DNA from: Polytrichum commune
Taxonomy: Eukaryota; Streptophyta; Polytrichopsida; Polytrichales; Polytrichaceae
Assembly: GCA_950295325.1 (NCBI GenBank)
Contig: OX485809.1
Span: 26,364,144 to 26,428,143, forward strand
Length of the DNA: 64,000 bases
Direction: 5' to 3'
Made by a program: the position numbers and the translations under genes. Below are positions 1-12,804 of the stretch, piece by piece. The first letter of the stretch is position 1. Every line of letters begins with the position of its first letter. Under the pieces are notes generated by a model, which saw nothing but the letters and a program-made list of their open reading frames with translations, did no database searches and had not been told where the DNA came from.

Positions 1-95
1 AGCATGATCTAATGTTAGTGGTTCATATGGCATGGCTTGAACATAATTGTATAAACAAAATTGGATTCACAGCATTCTGTGATAGGGATGCGCTT

Positions 96-3000
96 CTAAA
101 TCTTCTCAATAAGATTGGCACTCATGTCCAAGTCCTGCTTTACTATGGATTGCATGAACCACTCCCCAGTGAATGTTCGAAGGCCTGCTTTCGCAGCAGC
201 TATACCTTCCTCAATGTCTTGCTCACATCCCAGCACAATGGTGGACGATGGGTCAGCCTGTTGCAATGCTTCATCCAAGCTTGACAGGATCTGCATAATC
301 ATTAAAAGGATATAACTGAGTGTGAAGTTCTTCCAATGCTGAGACAGCAAGTACTAAAAACACCTGGCAGAGAGAATATGTATCAGGATTCCTCAACATA
401 CCTTCCCACCAGCGGCCTCCGTCAACTTGATGATAGTTTCATGTGGAGGTTGCAAATGCGGAGTTGGATAAATACTGAATCCTGCTAACAACAAACGCGG
501 TCTCCTTTGTGCTTTTTGAATGGCACTGGCTATTGTAACCTTGTACTTAATTTGAAATTGCTTGTCCTTCAATAAATAAGGCTTCTCGTCTGTTGCAGTC
601 AGCAATCCCATTAGCAACTAGAAAGCTGCTTCAGTTTTGCAATGTACCAATGAACTTCAACATGTTTGTATGAAACCAAAAGATAATCTTTACCAGGAGC
701 TTAAACCACTGTATAAACTCACGTACTTCGTAGGGAATATAGTAGAGCTTACCAATGAATCTTTTCTGCCTTGAACTTGCCTTCAACCACTCAGGGCTTA
801 CGATCCATGCACTGCCAAGATAAAAGTATTTCAGTAGACATTACAGTGAAATAAGGAATCATGAAAGGATTCACAGAAACGTAAAGCGGATATCATCTGA
901 CAGCAAACAGTCTATATTATAGTGACGACCCATTCCACTATATGAGCCTCCAAATGTGCTCTTACCCGTGACAGAGAGCTGAGCAGAAATTGATTGTTCT
1001 CCGAACCTCTCCTGCCACCACATGTGTGCATTTACTTCCATCATCCGTCACTTTTCCTTTTAGCCTCTTTACCAGCTGCATGTAGAGAGCATAACACATT
1101 AGGTAAAGACCCACCTACAATGCACAATCATATTATATCTTGCCACATATATATGGTGTACAATAATGCAGCAGATACCTAGTGTGTGCATTGTGTCATT
1201 TACAATTCATTATAGAAACAGCAAACCAAAGCACTACTAACCTCTGCTAATGCAGTTTTCCTGGAATCGTGGGACATGCTCAGGAAAACCACGGGCATCG
1301 CAGGAGGTTCAAGCTTCCTTGAAAGCGCACGAGATGGTTCAACCTCAGGCACCTCAACTAGCCGACTGGCCAACCTCTTTTTAATAGTGGGGGTAGCTTC
1401 TTGTTGCTCATGTGATGGTTCCGCCAGCACATCAACATTTAGTCTAGAGACACATGCATCAGCCATTGCAGATAGCAGAGCATCCCCAGTTTCAGTTTTT
1501 GCACATCTGGATGATGGCATGGTATTTGTGTCTGGCTCAACAGCACCATGAGCACTTTGAGAAGACAAGTCTAGTTTGGAAGGTGTCACTGGATCGAGCA
1601 CATCATCAGGCTCCTGTAAAACAGGCTCGGATGTCTCTACAGGAGTGCAACGTTGCATCTTCGCCGGCTTCGTGTCTATTGTCTCAGAGTCCAATTGCTC
1701 TTCTTGGCAACGTTTCTGACCAGATTTTGCAATGTCAACACATTCTTCTTGTTCAGTCTCCATCTTCATCATAATATCTGGATCCGCATTCTCCTTATCA
1801 GAATCTGTAGACAAATATGGTATCAAGGTAAAAATTCAGTGACCTTTCACACTTCCACACCTACTTACTAAATCTTCACTAGCAGAAGGCAAGGAAAACT
1901 ATAGAGGCCCAAAATGATACCACAAGAGGTGCGTAAATGGACACTGCTGTACATCGATGGACAGACATATCAATTCACAACTGTGTCATTTGCCAGCAGA
2001 ATGGACAGAGTACTAACCATTACTTGTGGTTGGAGGAAGACGTGGGCTGACTGCAGCAATGTTTTTGGCCAAACATGGTATCCCCCTCCGAGGCCCTTTC
2101 TTCATGAAAACCTTGGTGACTCGTCCAGAAACATTGTTAACATTTCCCAGTGGTTCCCATGGCATATCATGTGCAAGTGGTGAGAGGGTGCCCTGGGCCT
2201 CTGTCTCACAAGGCTTTGCTGTAGGCGGTGGGCTCACAGCATGCCTGAACTCCATAGCTCTTGGAGGTGTAACGAAATGTGCATCGGAGGGACCCATATC
2301 AGACCCTGTCATAGAGACCTTAGCCTCACTCAGTGCCACAACAGGGCTTGAATCTGCAGCTTCTGAATTCATTACCGAGGGTTGTATTGGCAACTCCAAA
2401 ACTCTTGCTGGTGGTGTCCTTACTTTAACTGTAAACTCCTCTGGCAACAAACCTGAAATATCAAATTGAGTTGGAGCAACTGTGCATCTGTCAGCTGCTG
2501 CAAATGACACAGACTCTGTGAGACTTGCCGTGGTTGGATTCAGGTCAGCAACAGCGGTCGTACTGTAAGGAATTTTCATCCTTTTCACAGCCGTCTTCAT
2601 CTGCAAACTTCTCTTTGTATAGATCCGTTTTGGAGGTGGTAGTCTCATTTCATCATGACCTGAAACAGGGGGCACTTCAATTGCAGGCAAGGAAGCACCG
2701 GAGGGTTTAGTGACATCCACCAAAGCACTTCCTTGGACATCAGCCGAAACCACTGGCACAGCTCTAACATCAACTCCAAGAGTGTTTGTTCCACTGTTTG
2801 TCTCCAAAACCTTCGTGGGTGTCGAAGCACCCATGGTTAAAGGAGTTGCCATGGATGTCAGCTGGGAGATAGGGGATCGGATGTTGCATACCATAAGGGC
2901 AGCATTTCCAGGAAGAGACATAGCCTTCCGAATATCAGCTTTGAGAGGAAGTTTTTGAGGCTTGCCCTTACTGTCTACCTCAGCTATTTTGTGAAAACCC

Positions 3001-6000
3001 TGCACACAAACCAAACATTTAGCATTATGCTGGTGGCATATGCTGGAAGATTGTAAAATAGAGCATTAGAGTAGAATGCATGCATGGATGTAACACCTAT
3101 GAACAAGGATCGTGTTATATCCATGGATAAAATGGATGCCTGTTGATCTACATGCAATATCATGACATCCATGCATGCATGTTTCACAATACACCCATGA
3201 ATCATAGGATGTTCACCTACAAACAATTTCTCGATCATTTTACATCCTGAAACATAGGTATTATAACTCCATTTAGAACACACACCTGCTTGCTCCAAAA
3301 ACATTCGGACTCTTGATCACCCCAACAAAACAAGGTCTGCAAACCTACGTCCTTCAACCTCCTTGTTAGCTCCTTGAGTAGCAAGCCTCCTAGGCCCTGC
3401 AAAATGCAATGGTGATTGTCAAAATATTGGACATACATGAACCCCTAAAAACAATTCTAAAAGTTGAGGTCAAGGACAAGATTGATATAGGTCAAGTCTA
3501 ATATACGGAATTCAAACAAGAATGAAGTTTATTGTATGCAATGATATTATCAAGGCAAGGCTCATATCACCCACTAAATTTTATGATTATTTGTAACTTA
3601 CCACTAGTGGAAAATTACCCACATGGCTTATGTTATCACCAAAGCAAGTTCCAACACTTTGCATCAAATCTATAAAAAAATTACATGTGTCTTTACATTA
3701 GGCAGTTGCAACACTATCACACCTCCCTAAATACCACCCCCCTAATGGTAGCTAAAGCTCTTCCCCCATGTCCTAACTTACCAACATAAGAGGAGTTCCA
3801 ATGCAAAAGTTACCAACACACCATTAACTTACCATGACAATGTTAACTTAGTATAATGTTACCAACCTCCAAATTCGGTACAAAACAAACTATACTAAGT
3901 AGTCTTATCATTGTGGACCACAATAATTTTCTAGAGCCCACCCTAATTCTCATATTGAATATTAATGTGGGCAACATTAATTTCCAACCCACAATAAGTT
4001 TCTAGTAGAAAATTTGCATGGGCCACATTAATTGTATTTCTAAAAAAATAATTTGGATGATTATTTTGTGTGATGCAACTGTTAGTTCAATGTGTTGGTC
4101 AGAAGTCTTCTTAAAGACTTAGGGGAAAGACCCAAGGTCTTGGACCCCACACTAATTCCACCTTGACTAGAAAATCAGTGTGGCCCATGCTAATGATCTC
4201 CACACTTATTTTCCATCCACACTAACAGGACTATTTAGTGTAGTTTTGCCATAATGTGAGCGAAAGATACCGGGGTGACGCAAACCCTACCAAAGACTTC
4301 TCCTGTTATACTTTGGGTTCAGAGGAAGAAACCAAGGGTTCTAAAGCTCGAGGATAAAGACAAAGATGTGCAGCTTGCAATTACCTTGCGCTGCCAAGCT
4401 CGATCAACAGCAGCAAGTGGAATTTCAGCGAATTGAGTGTCTGGGGGAAGTATCTGATACGTGATGGCACCCACAACTGTCTGCAGTTGGAAGAAATCAT
4501 ATTAAGTCAGCTCCCCGTGTCCAAGAAGCCAGTAATCAAAATGATTTACTTAGCTTAAATATCATGAAGATGTCCAGAAATTTGAGCAAATGTCACAAAT
4601 GTCCGTGTGCTAAAAGGGCAACTCATTCAAAACCACGGCTGACATACCTGTTTGTCAGTGGGAGTGGCTCCCGACTTTGTCATCATCAAGGTACAATATT
4701 TCCTGCACCATGGTTCACATGGCCATTCAGTCCTAGATTAAAAACAGCCATCGCACCAAACATGCCCAACCACATACATCGAGGACAAGCATCATCAATC
4801 TAGTTACAAATTTGTACTCACCCGCTGGTAGTGCAATTTCGAACAAAGTTGGACTCTTTCCCGGTATTGGCTGCAAAGCTCATTGCTGGTAATTCCTGGT
4901 GATAGAGTTGTACTGTACACTGCATCACACACATAGACATGCTCACATCAAATCATTGCCAAAAACATCAAAAGGATGAAATTACTACCCACTCTTGCAT
5001 CTATCACATGAGATAGGTGCGAGATGCAGTGCATTTGTGACAGTCTAGAAATGGTAGTTGCAAATTATCTAGCTTTGAGTTGAAGTTGTTAGAAATTAAG
5101 CATCTACAGATTATTAACATTAAATGAATCAAGGATGAGAACCACCCTTCAAAGTTGACCTGTAGAGAAAGTTAATGCATCCTTTGAAGAATTTAGAAGA
5201 ATAAAGAGGCCGTACCTCAAGGAGCTGTTTTTCAGCCTCATCTAGATTTTTAGGATTAACAAGCTCAAATGATAGACCCATCAGTAACCCCTTTCCTGCA
5301 GAATAACACAACATTATGCAAGTGAGCAAAACGCCATCACAGCTAAGTTCTGCATCAGCTCATTGCCTTAGAAGATGGCTTAGTGGTTTACGGAATCGCT
5401 CTTATTGACATGACCTAGTTATCCCTGGACATAGAATAATTTAGCTACTATGGAACCAAAGCCAGTCCAGTGACAAAGGACACACTCTACCCCCAAGTGA
5501 AGACAAGACCTCTCTAACTTCCCATATCATTCAAAGTAAAGAGGTTAATTCTCGCAAAAAATTGGGCATGCAAAATTTCAGTATGACTAAAGAGATGGAA
5601 AAGTGCACTAACTAACTCCTTGAGCTAGGAATCCATACTACTCATCATCAACCCACATTAATTATCTTGCAATGATTGGGTGGCAAGTAGAGAGTGTGTC
5701 ATATGACAATTTGTGCTACATGACAAGTCATGAAGAGCACTCTAATCAACATGACACACCAATTGTAATGCCACACTAAACCAGATATTTAGTGTCTCGA
5801 TTGAGTGATACATCGCCAAATTCGAAGGTTGTCAGGTCGTACAGAAACAGAGGAATACCAGGTGTAGCAGTAGAAGCAGGCTGAACAGTTTGCGGCGGGC
5901 ATCTCTTGTTGGCAGCAACCTCTTGCTCCGCACTACAGGGTTCGACTGCGCTGCAGTACCCACCTGCGTTGGAGTAGCCTACATCAAACAATAAAGAAAA

Positions 6001-6267
6001 TCAAGGTCAGAAGGAACCCTTAAACCCTACAGAGCATTCAATGCCCTTAAACCGACATAACATAGGTCCACCGCCATGGACTGTGTGTGCCCGGATGTAC
6101 TGTCATCGGACCAAGCTAATCAAAGAGGTCAATCAGGTCCAGAATAAAGTCTAATAGGATAGGAATGCATAAATCAGGGAACATCGATGCTAACCTTTGT
6201 AGAATGTGGTGTTGGTCACCGTCCTGGTGAGCGTCGGAGCATCAACCCTCTGCCTCGGGGGCCACAT
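96..6267 (-). CDS. GNAT acetyltransferase-BRCT domain protein (13 exons, 909 aa)
   Basis: I assembled this gene by following splice phases. Exons, minus strand: 6267-6195, 5978-5859, 5295-5216, 4919-4822, 4702-4648, 4480-4385, 3396-3286, 2999-2018, 1804-1242, 1075-966, 811-753, 589-402, 290-96. Every junction is GT-AG and in phase. Residues about 65-245 form a GNAT fold; the acetyl-CoA motif Q/R-x-x-G-x-G is QRKGLG at 172-177, followed by LLLKEL. The segment GFHKIAEVDSKGKPQKLP closes the domain. Residues about 245-705 are a Ser/Pro/Thr-rich, partly acidic linker. Two C-terminal BRCT domains follow: about 707-782 (VVFLSMSH... AWIVSPEWL) and about 790-900 (RPRLLLAGFSIYP... GEWFMQSI), each with its signature Trp. 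BRCT pairs normally bind phosphopeptides in DNA-damage or chromatin complexes. An acetyltransferase role in the nucleus is inferred; the substrate is unknown. I recall similar GNAT-BRCT proteins in other plants. Confidence 0.85.
3590..4260. repeat. Dispersed repeat in intron 6 of the GNAT-BRCT gene
   Basis: The reverse complement of about 3850-4220 matches 45740-46080 over several hundred bases. Shared landmarks are a 'gggtccaagacc' stretch, 'gacttc..accaacacattgaa' and repeated 'ggcccacat/tgtggtccaca' words. It is a mid-age, AT-rich, non-coding interspersed element that enlarges this intron to about 1 kb. I could not define its termini or a target duplication. Confidence 0.55.
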
Positions 6268-6299
6268 GGTGACTGGATGTGGATTTGCTGCTGCACTCG

Positions 6300-6780
6300 A
6301 ACCATGAAAAGAATCAATAAACACAGAAGTTTCCTTGCAGAAACATAATGACTAACACAAATGCAATGTCCCCGTCATAGTCGTCGGATCACTAACAATC
6401 AAACCCAATGATCAACCCAAAACTCTTGACCAAACCGGATACCTAACTAACTCAAACAAATCCACATCACGATGCCCAGCCCTCTCTCTCCCTCTCTAAA
6501 CTGTTGCAATTTCCCCTGCTCCAACCAACAATGCCTCGAAGAATCATTACAGACAGAGATTTTCTCGCAGAAACGTGATGACTAACCCAATGCGATTGCC
6601 CCGACATAATCACCGGATGATTAATAACATGATAATCAAGCGAATAACTAACCGAAAACTGTGAGTGAACCCGATGACTAACTAACTCAAACACATCCAA
6701 ATTTTCTCGCCCTCTTCCCTCTTCCCTCTACCCTCTCTCTCTCAACTTTCCCTGCTCCAACCAACAATGCCTTGAAGAAA
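6300..6780. repeat. Imperfect tandem duplication upstream of the GNAT-BRCT start
   Basis: Two units of about 230 bp lie head to tail just upstream of the first coding exon (about 6316-6545 and 6545-6780). Both contain 'ctaactaactcaaac', a pyrimidine tract of the ccctctctct type, and 'cctgctccaaccaacaatgcc'. They fall in the 5' UTR or a 5' intron of the gene. On the coding strand the pyrimidine tract reads as a GA-rich tract, a common promoter or 5' UTR element in plants. Confidence 0.6.
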
Positions 6781-7588
6781 AGCACACAAAACAAGACACA
6801 ATGCTCAGATTCAACCACTCAAGAGACTAAAGCCATACAGACACTCACCTCTGGAGAAACCTTCACAAACCCAATGCTCAATTCTCGATCTCCAACCACT
6901 TGTGAGAGAACTTGAATGCAAGAGACCAGCACTTGGAATCAACCACTCCAACAAAACAACCACAACTACAGCAAACTGCACTACACTATACTAAAGCTTC
7001 GTCGCCTGTATCTTCAAACCTTCAGGCTACAGAAATGGTAAAAATTGAAGGGTTTACAGAGGAACTTTGGGGATCAGAATACAAAACTTTGAACAAGTTG
7101 AGCTTGAAGAAGAGATTGGGAGCTACGAGATTGGAGAGAAGAACTACAGCACGGTGCAGAATGGAAATGTGATATCCGCGAGGTATGTAATTGGTGACAT
7201 GCTGGAGAGGATTCAATGTTTGGATTTTGAGATTGGCGCCAAGAGTGATTTGAAACTACGGGTGGCGAATGTGAGAGAACGAGAGAGAGAGATCCTTCTG
7301 AGTTGTGGAGCTACCAGCTATGGCGGGACGAAGAGGACCCTAACCCCGCGCAGGCTGTGGCCACGGTGGGCCGTTGGATCTTGATCGGACGGGTGATTTT
7401 CGATTTGTTTCTCCCGCTCACAATGGCGCCAATATTTGAGTTTGGGGGGGGCTGACGTGGAGGAGGGCGACCAGTAAGGGCCAGCTACGTGGAATCGTAG
7501 TTGCGTAGTGATTTGAGCAATTAGGGTAATCATATATTTAATCTTTAACCGCCTTTTCCCTCAGTGGAAATGCTTTGCTAATAAGTAA
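6781..7588. promoter_or_regulatory. Probable promoter/5' region of the GNAT-BRCT gene
   Basis: The stretch has no credible coding sequence. A GA-dinucleotide tract at about 7271-7293 and a locally GC-richer segment (about 7320-7470) sit roughly 1 kb upstream of the ATG, consistent with a TATA-less plant promoter. The start site cannot be placed from sequence alone. Confidence 0.35.
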
Positions 7589-8152
7589 GGGCCAGTTCAC
7601 ATGGGATCTCAAGCAGTGTCTCGGGAGATTTTCGGGCATAATCGGTTCAAATCCTAGGGTTTCCAAGTCTTTCTGTATTAATGTGAGGTATATTCTATAG
7701 ATTCCTTTGAAATTAAGGGGTAATTATCATGAAGTCTTGAACTTCAACCGATTATTTCTCAAACTCAACCGGTTCATCCATAACTAGCAGTCGGTTCTCC
7801 CCACTTATTGGTTCCAAATCCCACTCATGGAGGCAAAGTCTCAACTTTTTAGCCTCGAGAAACATTCAAATAACAGTTAATTATCATTGGTCGAATCTTC
7901 GTTATTTTTTGCAAAAATATTTACTGGACTTGTGTTGAGAGTTGGGTCTAGCTTCTGCTCGACCCAATTCTCAACACAAGTCCCAAGCTTCACCTCTAAA
8001 AGGTGTTGCCGTGTAGGCATCCATGTCATACTTGGACTTAGGATTTGGGACCCGTTTGAAGTCCCAACTTCCATGCTCCCAATTGTTGGGATTACACAAA
8101 TTGGCCTCGAGTGACTTGAGACTTAGGACTTGGGACTTGTGTGAATCGGCCC
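7589..8152. mobile_element. Tourist-like MITE (PIF/Harbinger type), 564 bp
   Basis: The left end GGGCCAGTTCACATGGGAT pairs with the reverse-complemented right end GGGCCGATTCACACAAGTC as terminal inverted repeats. The element is flanked by TAA on both sides (7586-7588 and 8153-8155). A 3-bp TAA/TTA target duplication with a G-rich terminus is the mark of PIF/Harbinger MITEs. Inside is a hairpin with 23-bp arms (7926-7948 and 7961-7983, one mismatch) made of the same 'ggacttgtgt' words. It has no coding capacity. Confidence 0.7.
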
Positions 8153-10432
8153 TAAGTGGGCCTAGAATGAACACGTTTTAGCTCTACACCCACTTCTTCT
8201 AACTTAGGATATCAAACATGTAGAGGACCTTTCATAGTCACTTTTAATTTTAAAGTTGGATACTTGTATTTGAAGTGGCATGTATTGTATAGGTAGGTGT
8301 GGATTTGTGAATGGACGTCAAAATGACATATATGTTTGACAGAGATTGGACTACATGTTCAACATTTGTTAATTGTTCTAGGTTTAATAGTCAACATAAT
8401 TGGGGGACAGTACGAGCATTTCATGAACTCAAAAATCTTCACTTTGATAGTAAATAAGACATATATATCAAACTTTGAAAAGTATGAGGAAAATGGCTAC
8501 ACATACAATTTGGAGGTGACAATCATCATGCAGTGATATTGTGATTCACATGTTACAATGAGCGGGTGCAAAGTTAAAAGTGTCCATTTTGACACCCACT
8601 TTCTTTTTGTATGAGATGATTAGCAAATCCCATAACAACACTCAATTTCATTGAGCCGTTCTCTTTCCAAGTTGGAGTTCAATTTGACATCTACGATGGC
8701 TACTAATAACAAAACTTCCTTTGACCCACGTGACAATACGGGCCCATCCACTCCACTTTTGCTTGTGTTGAAATTAACCATATAGTGTATATTTCTTGGG
8801 AGATTAAAGGGCTCACAAAGCTCATAGAAGAGGTTGAGTAATGTTATGCCGAATTGAAGTTGTGGGCCATTTTCTTCATTATTTTACGGAACTTTTAAAA
8901 ATATCTTATTCATTATTAAAGTGAGAATTCTCTTTCCTATTAAGTTGATCAATATGTTAATCTTAGTATGATTAACATTCCTTGAGCATGTAGTCCGATC
9001 TCTTTAGAACGTGTGTTCTTTTGGTGTCACTTCTTAGATCCACACCAAATCACAAACCACTCAAATATTAGTGTCCAATTAAGATAAGTAACCAAAATAT
9101 GTCCACTTACCTTAGTTGGCCATCAATATAAAATATGGCCTTATGTTATACATCTTATTTAGATATTTTTATTTTTATTTTTATTTTTAAAAACCTTGTT
9201 TCATTTGAAAAAAAATTAGCATTTGGTTCCGAACTTTCATATGACATTCACATTTCTATGAAAAGGCATCGTTAACCACTAACCTCCCATATAAACGTTT
9301 TCCCTACAAAAAATAAAATAAAATGGATGGCGGATGGGTGGATGGGGATAGCTGACATTTAAGTATGTTTGGACAAACCACTTGTCCAAAAATAATGAAG
9401 CATCCGTGGGGACAAAAACTTCACACCATAACAATGACATGCATGAATTCAAATATCATTAAATCCAAGTTGGATGCAAAATAAATTATTCATTCATTCA
9501 CTCACACACACACACATATGTACGTACACTATTGTGAAATATTTTGTAAATTTTTGATGAAATGTGGTGCATTTAGGACATAACTACTTCCAAATGAGAT
9601 TGGACTTCAAGGTATGGGCCTTTTGTTTCTAACCATGACAGCCATAGACCATTTTGTTGCATCTAGATATTATGCATTTAGTCTACAACAACATTGTTCC
9701 AATGACATTGTTGAGATTATGTTGGATTAGTGACAACATAGTTCAAAAAGGAAGAAGTTTTAAAGAGTTCAACATATCAATCCTTGAACCAACACTGGTT
9801 TTAAATGCACAAATAAGTGAAAGCACAAATAAATAAGCCATGCACACCCATACGTAGTTAATCGACATCCAAAAAAACTATTGCATTTAAAGCAATTAAT
9901 ATTTCAACTTTCTCATGCTCAACATGAAATTGAAGATGACATCAAAAAGCTATAAACACGCATTTTTTTCCATAATGTGTTGAACATGAGACATATGCTA
10001 AATACATACCCATTACACTTAGGACCAAAAACCACCAAAATTTCCCACCTTAAATAGATAAAGCTATCATGTATCAATCATGTTGGCATGGTAACACTAA
10101 GGCTTCTAAAAACGGGTTTCCATATACATATATGTGTCTCAAAAGGTTGGTCATATGATGCAGCTCTTAACTATATAGGATTTGAGTATATTTGGATTTA
10201 TACATGTATTTTGGACGATTCCAACCGCCAATATAACTTACACTAGATTGCAAAACTACACAAATGTGATGGTTGGCAAACATGGAATACAAACATTTGA
10301 AGTTGTGTTTGTTGTATTGTTGTTTTTTTTTGTCGTTGTTTGATATTTTTGTCCCCACAAGTGCACATCCCCTATTATTTTTAGAAAATTGCTTTGTCCA
10401 AATATACTTAAATCAATTCTTTCAAGTGGGCA
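8153..10432. other. AT-rich intergenic sequence, no gene seen
   Basis: There is no open frame with protein-like composition. A short CA-repeat lies near 9503-9515. About 10190-10370 is similar to 48650-48830, the sequence that precedes the third secreted-protein unit, so it is probably an old flank of the same duplicated block. Confidence 0.5.
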
Positions 10433-12804
10433 CATTCTTGAACAACTCAATTGAATGAGAAATCCTTAAACTTGGTCATGCCAATCCAACACTAGGGTTG
10501 GTGACATCTATAATTACAAAGTCCAAACAATGAAGAAATCAAAGGGTCGTTGTCATGAGAGCCATACCAATGTATGTTGGCATGACATTACTTCCATTGC
10601 CACACAAGTCATATTGAGTATCATTATTGCTAGGGGCATTTGTCGACAATCCAATGTTAAGTTTTGAGGTTGTGATTGGGCATCAAGGAAAGACAATCTA
10701 GTGTAAAACTAGAGGAATCTAACCCTTATTGAATGCATGTACCCAAAATGACCTTGAAGGCGAGGCCTCTATCATTCACTCAACTTTGAAAATTTGTATC
10801 TCCACATTCCGTCTTAACCAAATGCTATATCCAATAACATGGATGTTTATGCCCTATAGGGTGACTTGTACCTCAAAGAATTTTAGCCATCCAAGCAATT
10901 CTATGTGGGATGTCTTAGGCAATATGTGATATGGTATCCCATAATGTGAGAAATAATTATGTCTGTTTTTACGGAATTTCGTACTTTATGGGCATCACTT
11001 GAGCCAAGAAATTTCAAAACACATGAAATTGAGCTTATGAAATTTTAAAACACATGAAACCTTTGAATCGTGATATGACCACCTTTATTTTGATTGTTAT
11101 CTATCTATCTATCTATTTTATTTTATTTTTTAATTTTTTCTACAAGCCTTAAACTTGACAGTGTTGGAGAAATTGCCTTTGTTTCAAGGCATAAACTTTA
11201 GATGCAAACTTTGTAGGTCCTAACGGTATATATGCCCCACACAATAGAACATAAATCCATAATTATACGTTGCAAATATGACAATTATATATGGAGAGTT
11301 GATTACAATGTATAATGAACTCCAAGAGCTTGACATCTTCTATACACGTCTAAGCGTGAGTTTCCATGTAGGTTGCTCACGCACTGAATTTTGGTGGGAC
11401 TAAAGACAAATGCAGATGGAATACAATGGGGTGGTGTTTGTATGTCGCAACCAACTATTGTTAATGAAAGTGTCCAATGAGCGCGTGAAAGTCTATTGCA
11501 TGAAGGCCATGACCCTCCACATTCTAATAGACCACCAAAATGTGGTTGGTTGGTTGCTTTTGCTTATCTACATGAGAACACCTCCAACCCACTCTTTTCT
11601 AAAATCTAGTTGGGGAGCAGCCTACATGGGAACTCACCGAGTGGATCCGAGTCCCTCCATGTAGCCATGATCATCAACCTCAAGAAACCATGTTAAGAGC
11701 CCTGCAACTCCAACTTTATGAGGCGTCCAACTTTATTATGATCATTGTACTATTCCGAGGCAGTGAAGGAAGTGTTGCATTGCATCGAATTCCTTTCTTA
11801 CAACACAACATACAAGTTGTTTTGCATGGGAAGTATATATACCACATTGCATTCGGAATCAAATTCTGATGACTAGGTGTGTGACCAGTAAGCAAAGACA
11901 CAATAGCAAAGAACAAGCATTGTTTTTGACATGAGGTCATATCACAAATTACTGAGGTTGTCAAAAGTGAAATGTACCATATTAATTGGTCGAAATGAAT
12001 GACAATCTCGTAAAGTGAGGGTTTTGTAGGTCAATGTCTCAGATGAAACTTTGGAAGTTATCAACCAAGAATACCCTTGATTGAAGTTCATGCCCGACAA
12101 ATGTTTATGGACTTGGGCATGAACGTCTTCATTACATGTATTTTTCCCACCATGTATGGCTTTTAAAATGGTGTGGTGTAAATGCAAGACTTTCAAATGA
12201 CAAACCCCTACATGTGCGGAGATATTGTAGTAGATAATCATGTTAACGTGCACTTTTATGAATACAACCTATGTTGTAACATTAAACAAACTCGATTTTT
12301 GAAGTAAAAAAGGTCAGAAATGAACTTCTCATGCATTTTTGACCAATTACTGTGATGCAAATTAATTCTAAAATGAGGTGCACACTTATTTGCAAGTATC
12401 ATACGCTCTGTACATGGCAAGGTTTGCATCCAATAACGGACACCAAGAGAACATGTCTTACAATGACATTTGACTGTGTCTCCAAAAATGTTAGGTTCAA
12501 GTAGCATGATAATGGTGAGGGCACACATGATCACTTCGAGAGGAATTTTTTTTACTTTGATCACCTATAGCTTGTTCACCTCAACTTCAAAATTTGAAAT
12601 TTCAATTGACTATCTACTAATAAATTTGAATGATTTCCCTACCTTATTCAACAATCAAAATTATATTCATCATTTGAATTTGGCATTGTCCATAATAAGG
12701 CCACACGCCTCGTGAGAACCTACTAAATTTCATGGTGATGTTGTATTCTTGCCATGCAAAAGATATTGTGTGCTTTGATATAATTGAGAAAAGAAACTTT
12801 ACAA
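10433..12804. repeat. Duplicated block (copy E), pair of 20036-24478
   Basis: The block runs collinear with 20036-24478 at roughly 85-95% by eye, starting at 'cttgaacaactcaa' and ending near 'tgtgctttgatata'. Compared with its partner it lacks three things: the 784-bp PIF-like insertion (its empty site reads gtcTTAacc near 10815-10825), the secreted-protein gene, and the Tigger-like element. At about 11300-11400 it keeps sequence matching the TATA/promoter flank of the secreted-protein genes, so a family member was probably deleted here. Low-complexity tatc and ttttatttt tracts lie near 11098-11130. Confidence 0.65.

Noticed and set aside
2026..2469. 147-codon plus-strand frame across the GNAT-BRCT gene
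   Set aside because: It is antisense to the long exon 8 (2999-2018), whose frame joins in phase with both neighbours; the plus frame is a shadow.
3060..3220. Inverted words 'gcatgcatggatgt' / 'acatccatgcatgc' in intron 7 of the GNAT-BRCT gene
   Set aside because: The match is short and simple-sequence-like; no target duplication or other copy was found, so I do not call a mobile element.
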